Below, in pieces: positions 7,254 to 15,386 of a stretch of DNA of 44,101 nt. The DNA is taken from NCBI GenBank assembly GCA_018712645.1, contig DVGO01000017.1:1-44101 (forward strand), given 5' to 3'. The position numbers and the translations under genes were made by a program. How positions within the stretch are numbered: position 1 is the first letter of the stretch; each line of letters begins with the position of its first letter. A model generated the notes under the pieces. The model had not been told where the DNA came from, did no database searches, and was given only the letters and a program-made list of their open reading frames with translations. The DNA is from Candidatus Faecousia faecavium. Lineage in GTDB: Bacteria; Bacillota; Clostridia; Oscillospirales; Oscillospiraceae.

Positions 7254-8273
7254 TTAGTCCACTTGTTTAAGTGCATTTCCCGGGAGAACCGTCGGCATAA
7301 ACAAGACCTCTCGGTTTTTGATGGGATTTTCCGAAAGAATACGTTCCATTAGCATTTTGCCGATTCGGACACCCAAACCTCTTGTGTCGGGCAGCGCAAC
7401 GGCTGGATTTACATAGAACAGATCTGCGGTGTTGACATTACACGGTGCACAGATTGATAGCTGGCCCGGGATGTCAATGTGCTGCTCTCTGCAATAGCGA
7501 AGAAGACCAATACAGGTTTCGTTATGACCGCAGACGATGGCAGTTGGCGGATCTTCCATGGAAAGCAGCTGCTTTGCGGCAGAATATCCGAATTCAGAGT
7601 CGTGCCCTCCTTCCTGTAAATAAGGATACTCGGAGTCGACGTTTACCCCAATTTGCTTCATGGCCAGGCAAAAATTATCAAACCGTTCCCTGGCGGAGCT
7701 GAGGAAGAGAGGACCGCTGATGATTCCGATTTCTCTGTGACCGTTGTTGATAAATTCTGTGGTCATTTCGTAAGTGGCGGCGCCAAAATCTACATTGACA
7801 AAGTCTCCGACAAAACGGGCATTTGCGATTTGACGGTGGATGAGAATAATGGGGATTTTATGGCTCAGTTGGGTTACCAGATCATCGTTTTTGCCGCAGC
7901 TGTTTAAAATGATGCCGTCGATTTTGCGTTCGCAGAGCATTGTCAGATAGTTTTTCTCAATTTCGCTGTCGTTGAAGCAGTTGCACAAAAACAGGGTATA
8001 GCCGTAGCTTCGAACCACATCCAGAACTGCTTTTGCAATTTGGCTATAGTATTCATTGGTGCTGTCAGCGATAATGAAAGCGATGGTTTTGGTGGTTTGA
8101 TTTTTTAGCTCCCGGGCAGCACGATTGGGATAGTAGTCCAGCGCTTCAATGGCGTCCTGGACACGTTTTGCGGTTTCGTCTGACACGTTATCCAGCTTAT
8201 TGATTACACGGGATACCGTTGCCACGGAAACACCGGCATATGTAGCAATATCTCTGATTGTGGAATTTCTCAT
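7254..8273 (-). CDS. LacI-family transcriptional regulator
   Basis: The 339-residue protein has the LacI N-terminal helix-turn-helix (STIRDIATYAGVSVATVSRVIN) and hinge helix (PNRAARELK). A periplasmic-binding-protein-like effector domain follows (KTIAFIIADSTNEYYSQIA ... YSAAKQLLSMEDPPTAIVCG). I chose ATG at 8273 because GAAGG lies eight bases upstream; an upstream GTG (8282) abuts the ribosome site. It is transcribed away from the importer operon at 8508-15274, and the shared region has two identical-type palindromes, so it very likely controls that operon and perhaps itself. The effector is unknown; a sugar or a substrate-derived metabolite is the usual case for the family. Confidence 0.93.
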   Translation of the reverse strand: MRNSTIRDIATYAGVSVATVSRVINKLDNVSDETAKRVQDAIEALDYYPNRAARELKNQTTKTIAFIIADSTNEYYSQIAKAVLDVVRSYGYTLFLCNCFNDSEIEKNYLTMLCERKIDGIILNSCGKNDDLVTQLSHKIPIILIHRQIANARFVGDFVNVDFGAATYEMTTEFINNGHREIGIISGPLFLSSARERFDNFCLAMKQIGVNVDSEYPYLQEGGHDSEFGYSAAKQLLSMEDPPTAIVCGHNETCIGLLRYCREQHIDIPGQLSICAPCNVNTADLFYVNPAVALPDTRGLGVRIGKMLMERILSENPIKNREVLFMPTVLPGNALKQVD

Positions 8274-8303
8274 GATTTTCACCTTCGCCCCGTGTTTTTT
8301 TGT

Positions 8304-8332
8304 ATTATATTATATTTCATTACCAAAATCAA
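8304..8332 (-). promoter_or_regulatory. Promoter of the lacI-type gene
   Basis: On the minus strand TTGATT is followed by a 17-base spacer and TATAAT (plus-strand positions 8332 down to 8304). This is a near-consensus sigma-A promoter about 30 bases before the start codon of the regulator. Confidence 0.7.
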
Positions 8333-8349
8333 CCAGTGTACCAAGGTTC

Positions 8350-8363
8350 TGTAAACGTATACA
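8350..8363. promoter_or_regulatory. Distal operator-like palindrome (LacI-type)
   Basis: TGTAAACGTATACA, an imperfect palindrome with the central CG typical of LacI-family operators. The same core recurs at 8458-8471, 108 bases downstream, suggesting a pair bridged by DNA looping. It lies just upstream of the regulator's own -35 box. Confidence 0.65.
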
Positions 8364-8422
8364 AAAGAAGAAAATATTTTTATGCTAATTACATAAAAAT
8401 GAGAATATTGACATTTGCTATA

Positions 8423-8451
8423 TTGACACTATGACTATATTACGCTACAAT
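8423..8451 (+). promoter_or_regulatory. Promoter of the importer operon
   Basis: TTGACA at 8423-8428, 17-base spacer, TACAAT at 8446-8451: an almost perfect sigma-A promoter. The expected start site near 8458 falls inside the proximal operator, fitting direct repression. A second TTGACA at 8408 has no well-placed partner. Confidence 0.85.
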
Positions 8452-8457
8452 TACGAC

Positions 8458-8471
8458 TGTAAACGATTACA
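8458..8471. promoter_or_regulatory. Proximal operator at the transcription start
   Basis: TGTAAACGATTACA, sharing TGTAAACG..TACA with the distal site at 8350-8363. Its position over the predicted start site of the TTGACA/TACAAT promoter is what a repressor would need. Recognition by the neighbouring LacI-family protein is inferred. Confidence 0.72.
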
Positions 8472-8507
8472 TAAATCGGAACGACAATTTTTGAGGAGGA
8501 AACTACC

Positions 8508-9719
8508 ATGAAAAAACTGTTCGCTCTTTTGCTGGCAGCCCTGATGGTTGTTGGATTGCTGGCCTGCGGTGCAACACCGAACGAAACCACAGCTGCAGCA
8601 GACAATCCCCCTGCTGATAATGAGCAGGCAGCTGCGTCGGATGAACCCATCAAAATCGGTTTGACCACAGTCCTGACAGGTGACCGTGCGCTGGAAGGCC
8701 AGTATGCCTCCAATGCAGCCGCTATTGTTCAGGAAGAAATCAATGCCGCCGGCGGTGTGCTGGGAAGACCCTTGGAAATTGTCATTGAAGATGCATTGGG
8801 AACGGATGTGGGCGCTGTCAATGCATACCGGAAACTGGCTGCAGATGATGACATCGTTGCAATCATTACACCGGATAGCTCCAACGATGGCATGGCACAG
8901 GCTCCCTCTGCGTTGGAGTTCAAGATTCCTACAACGGCACAGGGATCTTCCCCCACATTGCGCGATATGTGCAACAACGAAAATAAGTATCTGTTCCAGC
9001 TGAGAGCTTGCGACGAAACTCTGTGTGCTGCGCTGATTCAGTATGCTGTTGAAGAATTGGGACTGGAGAGCTTCGCAATTCTCCATGATACCGAGACTTC
9101 TTCTGCCGACCAGGCGGGACTGTTCACCAAAGCCCTGGCCAACTATGGAATTGAACCCAAAGTCGTTGTCCCATTCACCACCGGTACCAAGGATTTTTCC
9201 TCTCAGATTGCCCAGGTTCAAAACTCCGGCGCTGAGGCAATCATTGGCGCCTGCTTCCAGACAGAAGCAGCCATTCTGATTACGCAGATTCGTGCCATGG
9301 GACTGGATGTCCCCATTCTGGGCTCCAATGCTTTTGCAGACCCCGTTACCATCCAGCTTGCCGGCGATGCAACGGATGATGTTTACTGTGCATCTGCATG
9401 GGTACCCAATACTCCGGTTCCGAAGGGCAAAGCTTTTTCTGAGAAGTATGAGCAGACCTATGGAGAAGAGTGCGGCAAGGCTGCGGCGCAGATCTATGAC
9501 CATGTGTCCATCATTTGTGAGGCCATTGAGATTGCCGGTTCTACGGATCGGGAAGCGGTTCGTGATGCAATGAATACCATCAGTGATTATGAAGGCGCCA
9601 TCACAACTTATGACTGCCGCACCAATGGTGACTGTGGCCGAGGCGGCCTGCTGGTTCGAGTCAAAAATCAACAGGCGGAAATCATTGACGCTATTACCTC
9701 GGAAAAGGTTATTGAATGA
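8508..9719 (+). CDS. LIV-type ABC importer substrate-binding lipoprotein
   Basis: The 403-residue protein has a lipoprotein signal peptide with lipobox LLAC (Cys20) and an Ala/Asn/Pro-rich linker. The type I periplasmic-binding fold of the Leu/Ile/Val family follows (IKIGLTTVLTGDRALEGQYASNAA, then EINAAGGVLGRPLEIVIED, and DQAGLFTKALANYGIEPKVV). It captures the substrate outside the membrane for the permeases encoded next. Family members bind branched-chain amino acids but also amides, urea and aromatic acids, so the substrate cannot be fixed. It is the first gene of the LacI-controlled operon, with ribosome site GAGGAGG. A hairpin follows the stop and probably keeps this transcript more abundant than the downstream part. 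Confidence 0.92.
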   Translation: MKKLFALLLAALMVVGLLACGATPNETTAAADNPPADNEQAAASDEPIKIGLTTVLTGDRALEGQYASNAAAIVQEEINAAGGVLGRPLEIVIEDALGTDVGAVNAYRKLAADDDIVAIITPDSSNDGMAQAPSALEFKIPTTAQGSSPTLRDMCNNENKYLFQLRACDETLCAALIQYAVEELGLESFAILHDTETSSADQAGLFTKALANYGIEPKVVVPFTTGTKDFSSQIAQVQNSGAEAIIGACFQTEAAILITQIRAMGLDVPILGSNAFADPVTIQLAGDATDDVYCASAWVPNTPVPKGKAFSEKYEQTYGEECGKAAAQIYDHVSIICEAIEIAGSTDREAVRDAMNTISDYEGAITTYDCRTNGDCGRGGLLVRVKNQQAEIIDAITSEKVIE

Positions 9720-9728
9720 GCAATGCAG

Positions 9729-9755
9729 ATAAGTGGGGAGATTCTCCCCACTTAT
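9729..9755 (+). terminator. Intra-operon stem-loop after the binding-protein gene
   Basis: Thirteen-base arms (starting ATAAGTGGGGAGA) surround a single T at 9742, so the real loop is a few bases. Only a poor T tract (TTATTTA) follows, so it is more likely a partial terminator or 3'-end stabiliser than a full stop. Binding-protein genes of ABC importers are often followed by such structures. Confidence 0.6.
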
Positions 9756-9789
9756 TTAAAAAGGGCATAATCTGAAAAGAAGGTGAATT

Positions 9790-10656
9790 ATGAATTCCCA
9801 GCTATTGTTTTCCGGTATTTCCATGGGCATCATATATGGCCTGATCGCAATGGGAATGGTCTTGATTTTTCGCTCGGTGGGTATCATGAATTTTGCACAG
9901 GGCGAGTTTTTGATGTTAGGCGGCTATTTTTGCTACACGTTCAACCAGCTGTTGAATCTGCACATTATTCCCTCTTTGATTTTGGCATCCCTGGCAATGG
10001 GATTTGTTGGCGTTCTGTTTATGCGCACTTCTTATTGGCCGCTTCGGAATGCTCAGGCCAAGGCGATTATTGTCAGCGCCATGGGAGCGTCCATTGCGTT
10101 TAAAGAGGGAGCCCGCCTTATTTGGGGATCGATTCCGGTGAATATGGACCGGGTAATCGAAGGAACTGTTAAAATTGGCGCTGCATCCATTCAGTGGCAG
10201 TATATTGCCATTATTCTTGCCTCTTTGGTCATTATGGTGCTTGTATATGTTTTGCTGGAAAAAACCTTTATCGGTAATATTATGCAGGCAACCGCTCAGG
10301 ATCAGTATATGGCATCGCTGACTGGCATTCCGGTTGTATTCTCCATAGGTTTGACATTTGCGTTATCAGCAATGATTACGGGAATTGGCGGCGGACTTTT
10401 GGCACCAATCTTTTTCCTGAATAATGTTATGGGAGCGACGGCAGGGTCCAAGGCGTTCGCAGCCATCGTTATTGGCGGATTTGGCAGCGTGCCGGGAGCC
10501 ATTATTGGCGGGTTGATTGTTGGATTGGTGGAATCCTTTGGCGGTGCGTATATCTCCAGTACGTATCAGCTGGTATTGATCTATGTGGTGTTGATTGCCA
10601 TTTTGATGCTGCGTCCCCAGGGGATTTTCGGTGATAAGATCCAAGAGAAAGCGTAG
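9790..10656 (+). CDS. livH: LIV-type ABC importer permease (LivH)
   Basis: The 288-residue polytopic membrane protein starts MNSQLLFSGISMGIIYGLIAMG and contains GIMNFAQGEF, the hallmark of LivH permeases. Further typical pieces are AQAKAIIVSAMGASIAFKEG and GFGSVPGAIIGGLIVGLVES near the C-terminus, which includes the coupling segment that touches the ATPase. About eight membrane helices can be drawn. It pairs with the LivM-like product to form the channel. It lies 70 bases after the binding-protein gene and nine before livM, in the same operon. Confidence 0.92.
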   Translation: MNSQLLFSGISMGIIYGLIAMGMVLIFRSVGIMNFAQGEFLMLGGYFCYTFNQLLNLHIIPSLILASLAMGFVGVLFMRTSYWPLRNAQAKAIIVSAMGASIAFKEGARLIWGSIPVNMDRVIEGTVKIGAASIQWQYIAIILASLVIMVLVYVLLEKTFIGNIMQATAQDQYMASLTGIPVVFSIGLTFALSAMITGIGGGLLAPIFFLNNVMGATAGSKAFAAIVIGGFGSVPGAIIGGLIVGLVESFGGAYISSTYQLVLIYVVLIAILMLRPQGIFGDKIQEKA

Positions 10657-10665
10657 GGGTATGTC

Positions 10666-11655
10666 ATGTTAGAAGGTATCAAATCAATTAAGAAATCATT
10701 TTTGCTTGTCTTGCTTGTTATAACAATTGGATGTGCCTTTATCCCTTTTACCACTACCAGCTATATGCTCCGGGTGCTGAATATCGCAATGATTGCCTAT
10801 TTGTGTGTGCTGAGCGTGTATATTTTGCTGGGTATGTGCGGCCAGAATTCCTTTGCGCAGGCAGGACTGTGGGGAGTAGGCGCTTATTTTACCGCTAATT
10901 TTACTTTGAAGCTGGGCTTTGGCTCCGTAACAGCCATGTTGGTTGCAATTGTGGGAACGGCATTGTTCGCTTTTGTCCTGGGCTTTGCCTTTTTTCGGCT
11001 GAAACAGTATTACTTTACATTCGCCTCAATTGGCCTGATGACCATTCTCAATGGTTTGTTTATGAACTGGGTGCCGGTTACCGGCGGCGCATTGGGAATC
11101 TCCGGAATTCCGCCGTTTCAGATTGGCGGGCTTGTTCTGGATAGTGAAACGGGAAAGTTTTTCCTGATTTTTGTGGTGTGTATTCTTGCCAACATTCTCA
11201 TTCAAATTCTGTTCCACTCACCAATGGGACGTTCGTTCATGGCAATTCGGGATAACGAGCTGGCAGCCAGCTGCCTGGGAATCAACAGTCTGCTGACCAA
11301 AAGCATTGCATTTGCTCTTTCCGGAGCACTTTGCGGTGCAGCAGGGGCGCTGTATGCCTTCCTTTCTGGATATCTTAGCTATCAGACCTTTACCTACCAG
11401 CAGTCTACCATGTACCTGATCATGATTATGCTGGGCGGCACAATCTCTCCGGTTGGCGCAATTATTGGCACCTTGGTGATCTCGCTGCTTCAGGAATGGG
11501 TTAGACCGCTGCAAAATTACATGCAGCTGATTTACGGCGTGGGCATTATGATCCTGATGATCGTTCAGCCGGAAGGAATTTTGGGAGGAGGTAAGGCGTT
11601 TTATGAAAAGTACATCCGCTCCAGAAAACGCGACACTGAAGTTAATCGGCGTTAA
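10666..11655 (+). CDS. livM: LIV-type ABC importer permease (LivM)
   Basis: The 329-residue membrane protein contains LLGMCGQNSFAQAGLWGVGAY, the LivM signature (Q/S-FAQAGF/L-GxGAY), and the coupling-helix region GRSFMAIRDNELAASCLGIN. GGTISPVGAIIGTLVISLLQEW lies near the C-terminus. It forms the second half of the importer's membrane channel. The last 53 bases overlap the start of the ATPase gene in another frame, which couples their translation. Confidence 0.93.
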   Translation: MLEGIKSIKKSFLLVLLVITIGCAFIPFTTTSYMLRVLNIAMIAYLCVLSVYILLGMCGQNSFAQAGLWGVGAYFTANFTLKLGFGSVTAMLVAIVGTALFAFVLGFAFFRLKQYYFTFASIGLMTILNGLFMNWVPVTGGALGISGIPPFQIGGLVLDSETGKFFLIFVVCILANILIQILFHSPMGRSFMAIRDNELAASCLGINSLLTKSIAFALSGALCGAAGALYAFLSGYLSYQTFTYQQSTMYLIMIMLGGTISPVGAIIGTLVISLLQEWVRPLQNYMQLIYGVGIMILMIVQPEGILGGGKAFYEKYIRSRKRDTEVNRR

Positions 11656-12367
11656 TAAAAACTTTGGCGGTGTTACTGCCGCAGATAATATTTGCCTGGA
11701 ATTGTTTCCGGGGGAAGTTGTGGGGCTGATTGGACCCAACGGAGCAGGTAAAACGACTTTGTTGAATCTGATTACCGGGATTTATATGCCGGATAAAGGG
11801 ACGGTTATCCTAAACGATAAAAATATTTCCCGATATCCTACCTATAAGCGTGCCAGAGCCGGCATTGCCAGAACGTTTCAGCATCCAAGACTGCTGGATC
11901 GCTGTGATGTCAGGACCAATGTATACATGGGGTCAGACTTGGCCAATAAATGCAAAAAAACAACGGGAAACGTCGGGGAACAGCTGGATTACCTGATGGA
12001 ACTTGCCGGGTTGGGGCAGACTCGATTGGATGATACCATAGACAAACTGTCTTATGGACAGCAAAAGATTCTGGAAATCATTCGTGCGATTTTGTGTGAG
12101 CCGTGTGTGCTGCTGCTGGACGAACCTGCTGCCGGTTTGAATAATAAGGAAATCGGGTATGTAGGGGCGCTGATTCAATATGCAGTGGAGAAGAATATCG
12201 GCGTTTTGCTGATTGAGCATGCCATGGATTTCGTGATGAGTATCTGCGACCGAATTACGGTATTGAATTTTGGACACCAGATTACAACAGGGACTCCCAA
12301 GGAAGTTCAGGAGAATGATGAAGTGATCAAAGCCTATCTGGGAGGTGGAAAACATGCTGGTCGTTAA
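11603..12367 (+). CDS. livG: LIV-type ABC importer ATPase (LivG)
   Basis: The 254-residue ATPase has Walker A GPNGAGKT at residues 44-51, signature LSYGQQK, Walker B VLLLDEPAAGL and the switch His in LLIEHAMD. The LivG-type hallmark GIARTFQHPRLL (Q-loop) is also present. It hydrolyses ATP to drive the permease pair. Its start (ATG 11603) lies within the livM coding end, and its stop overlaps the livF start. Confidence 0.94.
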   Translation: MKSTSAPENATLKLIGVNKNFGGVTAADNICLELFPGEVVGLIGPNGAGKTTLLNLITGIYMPDKGTVILNDKNISRYPTYKRARAGIARTFQHPRLLDRCDVRTNVYMGSDLANKCKKTTGNVGEQLDYLMELAGLGQTRLDDTIDKLSYGQQKILEIIRAILCEPCVLLLDEPAAGLNNKEIGYVGALIQYAVEKNIGVLLIEHAMDFVMSICDRITVLNFGHQITTGTPKEVQENDEVIKAYLGGGKHAGR

Positions 12368-13079
12368 AGATCTGCACGCATACTATGGCAGTATTGAAGC
12401 CCTGCACGGTGTGACATTGACAGTAAATGACAAAGAGATTGTCGCGCTGATTGGCAGCAATGGTGCAGGAAAAACAACGCTTTTGAATTCCATCTCCGGT
12501 CATACCAGCAAAAATGGTCAAATCCTGTTTGCGGATAAAGATATTACCAAAATGCCGGCACATAAAATTGCACGGTGCAATCTGCTGCAGGTCCCGGAGG
12601 GGCGGCATGTTTTTCCAGGTTTGAATGTAGAGCAGAATCTGCTTGTGGGAACAACGGCGGACAAAGGGCTGCGTTTGGCGGCGGGAAACAACGCTGCGGC
12701 TTTGGAAATGGTTTATGCAATTTTTCCCCGGCTGAAAGAACGCAGAAAGCAGCTGGCGTGGTCACTATCGGGAGGAGAACAGCAGATGCTGGCCATCGGG
12801 CGTGCCTTGATGGGCAGACCAAAGCTGCTGATGCTGGACGAGCCATCCATGGGCTTGGCCCCGCTGATTATTGATGAACTGTTTGAGAAAATTCTGGAGA
12901 TCAACAAAGCCGGAACCCCCATTCTTCTGGTGGAACAAAACGCATATCTTGCACTGCGTATTTCCCAAAGAGCGTATATTTTGGAACGCGGCAACATTAC
13001 ACTTTCCGGAAACTCGGCAGATTTGCTGGAAGACAGCAGAGTCATGGAAGCTTACCTTGGTAAGCAGCGAAACAGTTAG
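12354..13079 (+). CDS. livF: LIV-type ABC importer ATPase (LivF)
   Basis: The 241-residue ATPase begins MLVVKDLHAYYGSIEALHGV at ATG 12354, six bases after GGGAGGTG; an in-frame GTG at 12345 is part of the ribosome site. It has Walker A GSNGAGKT (residues 34-41), the LivF hallmark LLQVPEGRHVFPGL, signature LSGGEQQ, Walker B LMLDEPSMGL and LLVEQNAYLAL. It overlaps livG by 14 bases. The importer is complete with one binding protein, two permeases and two ATPases. Confidence 0.94.
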   Translation: MLVVKDLHAYYGSIEALHGVTLTVNDKEIVALIGSNGAGKTTLLNSISGHTSKNGQILFADKDITKMPAHKIARCNLLQVPEGRHVFPGLNVEQNLLVGTTADKGLRLAAGNNAAALEMVYAIFPRLKERRKQLAWSLSGGEQQMLAIGRALMGRPKLLMLDEPSMGLAPLIIDELFEKILEINKAGTPILLVEQNAYLALRISQRAYILERGNITLSGNSADLLEDSRVMEAYLGKQRNS

Positions 13080-13089
13080 GAGGGTAACA

Positions 13090-13557
13090 ATGGTTATTTC
13101 TGTGGGAAGTGATCATGCCGGTTATCAGTTAAAGATGGCAATGATCCCCTTCATTGAGTCTTTGGGCCATACTGTGATTGATAACGGTAACGATGGCGCA
13201 GACGGTTTGGTTTATTTTCCGGATATGGCAAAAAAAGTGTGCGCACCCATTTTGGAGGGGCGTGCACAGCGGGGCGTTATGTTTTGCGGTACCGGAGTAG
13301 GCGCCTCGATTGCATGCAATAAAATACCGGGCATTCGGGCTTCAATTGTACATGATTATCATTGTGCCCATCAGTGTGTAGAACATGATCATGTAAACGT
13401 TATGTGCATTGGGGAAAAAATTGTAGGACAGTGGCTGGCTCCGGATTTGCTGAAGGCATTTCTGGAAGCCACGGGAAATACAGATGATCGGACCAAGCAT
13501 GTGATTGCGCTGCTGGATCAGATGGATCAGGGGTTTTGTGCCGGCAATGAGGGGTGA
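13090..13557 (+). CDS. RpiB/LacA/LacB-family sugar-phosphate isomerase-like protein
   Basis: The 155-residue protein begins MVISVGSDHAGYQLK at ATG 13090 with an AGGAGGG ribosome site. It has the family's DH at residues 8-9, the catalytic Cys66 in FCGTGVG, and His99. Ordinary RpiB enzymes have H-N-D at 99-101; here the order is H-D-H (EHDHVNV). The C-terminal phosphate-binding arginine pattern also looks different (DDRTKHV). So it probably isomerises an aldose/ketose phosphate or a related sugar other than ribose 5-phosphate; this is inference. It sits between the importer ATPase and the amidohydrolase, pointing to a catabolic role for the imported compound. Confidence 0.88.
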   Translation: MVISVGSDHAGYQLKMAMIPFIESLGHTVIDNGNDGADGLVYFPDMAKKVCAPILEGRAQRGVMFCGTGVGASIACNKIPGIRASIVHDYHCAHQCVEHDHVNVMCIGEKIVGQWLAPDLLKAFLEATGNTDDRTKHVIALLDQMDQGFCAGNEG

Positions 13558-13559
13558 GT

Positions 13560-14324
13560 ATGGAAACTTTCTTTTTCTTTGACGCAGATACGCATATGTC
13601 TCCGTATCACAATTTTGATAAGAGCATACATGCCGAACAATGGGACGAAATTATGGAGCAGGCTAAAGTAGACAAGGCTTTGGCCTGGCTGCTGCCCCAA
13701 GGGGTGGAGGATGTGTCCCAGAGCAACGCATATTTGTTTGAGCAGGCACAAAAGAACCCCAGGATCCTGCCGTTTGGCTGGGCCAATGTTGGCGAAGGGG
13801 TGGAAAAAGCAAAAGCAGACGCAAAAAAATGTCTGACAGAATACGGTTTCAAGGGCGTAAAGCTCAATGGCGCCCAAAATGAATATTATATTGACTCACC
13901 GGAAGCGCTGGAAGTACTGGATGTCATTGCGCAGAATCACGGAATCATTGCCTTTCACATCGGTGCGGACTATCCGCAGTATACGGACCCTGTGCGTGCT
14001 GCAGTCTGTGCGAAGCGGTATCCGGACACACCCATCCTAATGGTACATATGGGCGGTGCGGCGGAACCGGATGTGAGTGAGCGGGTAATCGAAGTGGCGA
14101 AAGACCATCCCAATATGTATTTGGTGGGCAGTGCCATTGGTGTGGATAAGGTGAAAAAAGCCATTGATATTCTGGGCGCTGACCGGATTTTGTTCGGTTC
14201 GGATACGCCGTTTTATTCGATTGCAGAATGTAAGCAGGCCTATCTGAAAATGCTGAGTGTGTATGATGAATCCGTGATGCGTAAAGTTATGGGAGAAAAC
14301 GCCAGAAGACTGTTTGCACTGTAA
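13560..14324 (+). CDS. COG2159-type metal-dependent amidohydrolase/decarboxylase
   Basis: The 254-residue TIM-barrel protein begins METFFFFDADTHMSP at ATG 13560 (ribosome site GAGGGG; an in-frame GTG at 13554 lies within it). Metal-site landmarks in order are D8xD10xH12 at the first strand, FHIG near residue 130, MVHMGG about 30 residues on, and LFGSDTPF late in the barrel with the catalytic Asp. This is the amidohydrolase-2 layout, whose members hydrolyse lactones or amides or decarboxylate acids. The substrate is unknown. It starts three bases after the isomerase gene stop, so the two are translated together. Confidence 0.88.
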   Translation: METFFFFDADTHMSPYHNFDKSIHAEQWDEIMEQAKVDKALAWLLPQGVEDVSQSNAYLFEQAQKNPRILPFGWANVGEGVEKAKADAKKCLTEYGFKGVKLNGAQNEYYIDSPEALEVLDVIAQNHGIIAFHIGADYPQYTDPVRAAVCAKRYPDTPILMVHMGGAAEPDVSERVIEVAKDHPNMYLVGSAIGVDKVKKAIDILGADRILFGSDTPFYSIAECKQAYLKMLSVYDESVMRKVMGENARRLFAL

Positions 14325-14338
14325 GGATAATAACTGCC

Positions 14339-15274
14339 ATGGATATGATGCTTTTGCTAATCGACCAAATAGCGGTGATGTTTGTTATGATCGCCTTTGG
14401 TTTTGCGGCCCAAAAGTGTAAGATCATGCGGGTAGAGGACAGCCGGGGGCTGTCCTCTATGGCCCTGTATGTCATTGTGCCGTGTGTGCTGATCAATGCG
14501 TTTCAAAATCCATTTACAAAAGATTCTGCCCAGGGTTTGCTCCTTGCCTTTGGGGCCAGCTTGGCGGTAAATATCTTTTTTATTTTTCTGACTTGGATTT
14601 TTGGAAAGCTCTTTCGGCTGGATGCGGTGGAAAAGGCGTCGCTGATTTATCCAAACGCCGGAAATCTGATTGTGCCTATGGTGGCTGCGGTTCTGGGGGA
14701 AAACTGGATACTCTATTGCAGCGGCTACATGATTATTCAGAATTTGTTTATCTGGACCCATGGGAAAATTCTGATGAGCGGGGAAAAGCACCCTTCCATG
14801 CGATATGTTTTTTGCAATAGCATTGTGCTGTCCATTTTGCTGGGGATTTTTCTCGCCATTACAGGGGTTCAGCTCCCTGGGGTCTTGCAGCAAGCCATCG
14901 ATACGGTGGGAAAAGCGCTGGCGCCGGTTTGCATGTTTGTAACGGGGGTGACAATCGGGAGCATGCCCCTTGGACAGGTCTTTGGGCAGAAGCGTGTGTA
15001 TTTGCTGTGCTTTTTGCGGCTGCTGGTGTATCCGCTGTTGGTAATTGTATTGTTTTGTATCATGGGAATACAGACGCTGCCTCTCTTGGACAGACAAGTT
15101 TTGCTGATCGTCTTCCTGGCAAGTGCAGCGCCCAGCGCATCCAATATTGTCCAGTTTGCGCAGTATTATCGCAACGGAGAAGAAACTGCAGGGTTAATCA
15201 ATGTATTATCCACCTTGCTGTGCATTTTTTCCATGCCGCTGATGATCTATCTGTACCAACAGATGTTTGGGTGA
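14339..15274 (+). CDS. AEC-family (auxin efflux carrier) transporter
   Basis: The 311-residue polytopic membrane protein has the AEC organisation of two five-helix halves. IAVMFVMIAFGFAAQKCKIM and LSSMALYVIVPCVLINAF lie in the first half, then IYPNAGNLIVPMVAAVLG. In the second half, FLASAAPSASNIVQFAQYY is the conserved crossover segment. AEC proteins carry organic acids such as malate, lactate or auxin-like compounds. As the last gene of the importer operon it may export a product or import an acid substrate. A strong terminator follows 86 bases after the stop. Confidence 0.9.
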   Translation: MDMMLLLIDQIAVMFVMIAFGFAAQKCKIMRVEDSRGLSSMALYVIVPCVLINAFQNPFTKDSAQGLLLAFGASLAVNIFFIFLTWIFGKLFRLDAVEKASLIYPNAGNLIVPMVAAVLGENWILYCSGYMIIQNLFIWTHGKILMSGEKHPSMRYVFCNSIVLSILLGIFLAITGVQLPGVLQQAIDTVGKALAPVCMFVTGVTIGSMPLGQVFGQKRVYLLCFLRLLVYPLLVIVLFCIMGIQTLPLLDRQVLLIVFLASAAPSASNIVQFAQYYRNGEETAGLINVLSTLLCIFSMPLMIYLYQQMFG

Positions 15275-15360
15275 TGTCAGATCCCAAAATGGATGAAAAA
15301 GTCAATATCCTATCGCACATCCCCCTATGGTCACAAAATAGAATTTCTGAAACCTATGTA

Positions 15361-15385
15361 AGGCAGCCATCCGGCTGCCTTTTTT
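15361..15385 (+). terminator. Terminator of the importer operon
   Basis: AGGCAGCC / GGCTGCCT stem with ATCC loop followed by six T. It lies between the convergent AEC transporter and spoIVB genes and ends the LacI-controlled operon. Confidence 0.88.
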
Positions 15386-15386
15386 G

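Noticed and set aside
15275..15360. Extra coding sequence after the AEC transporter
   Set aside because: Only short frames without ribosome sites are present before the terminator.
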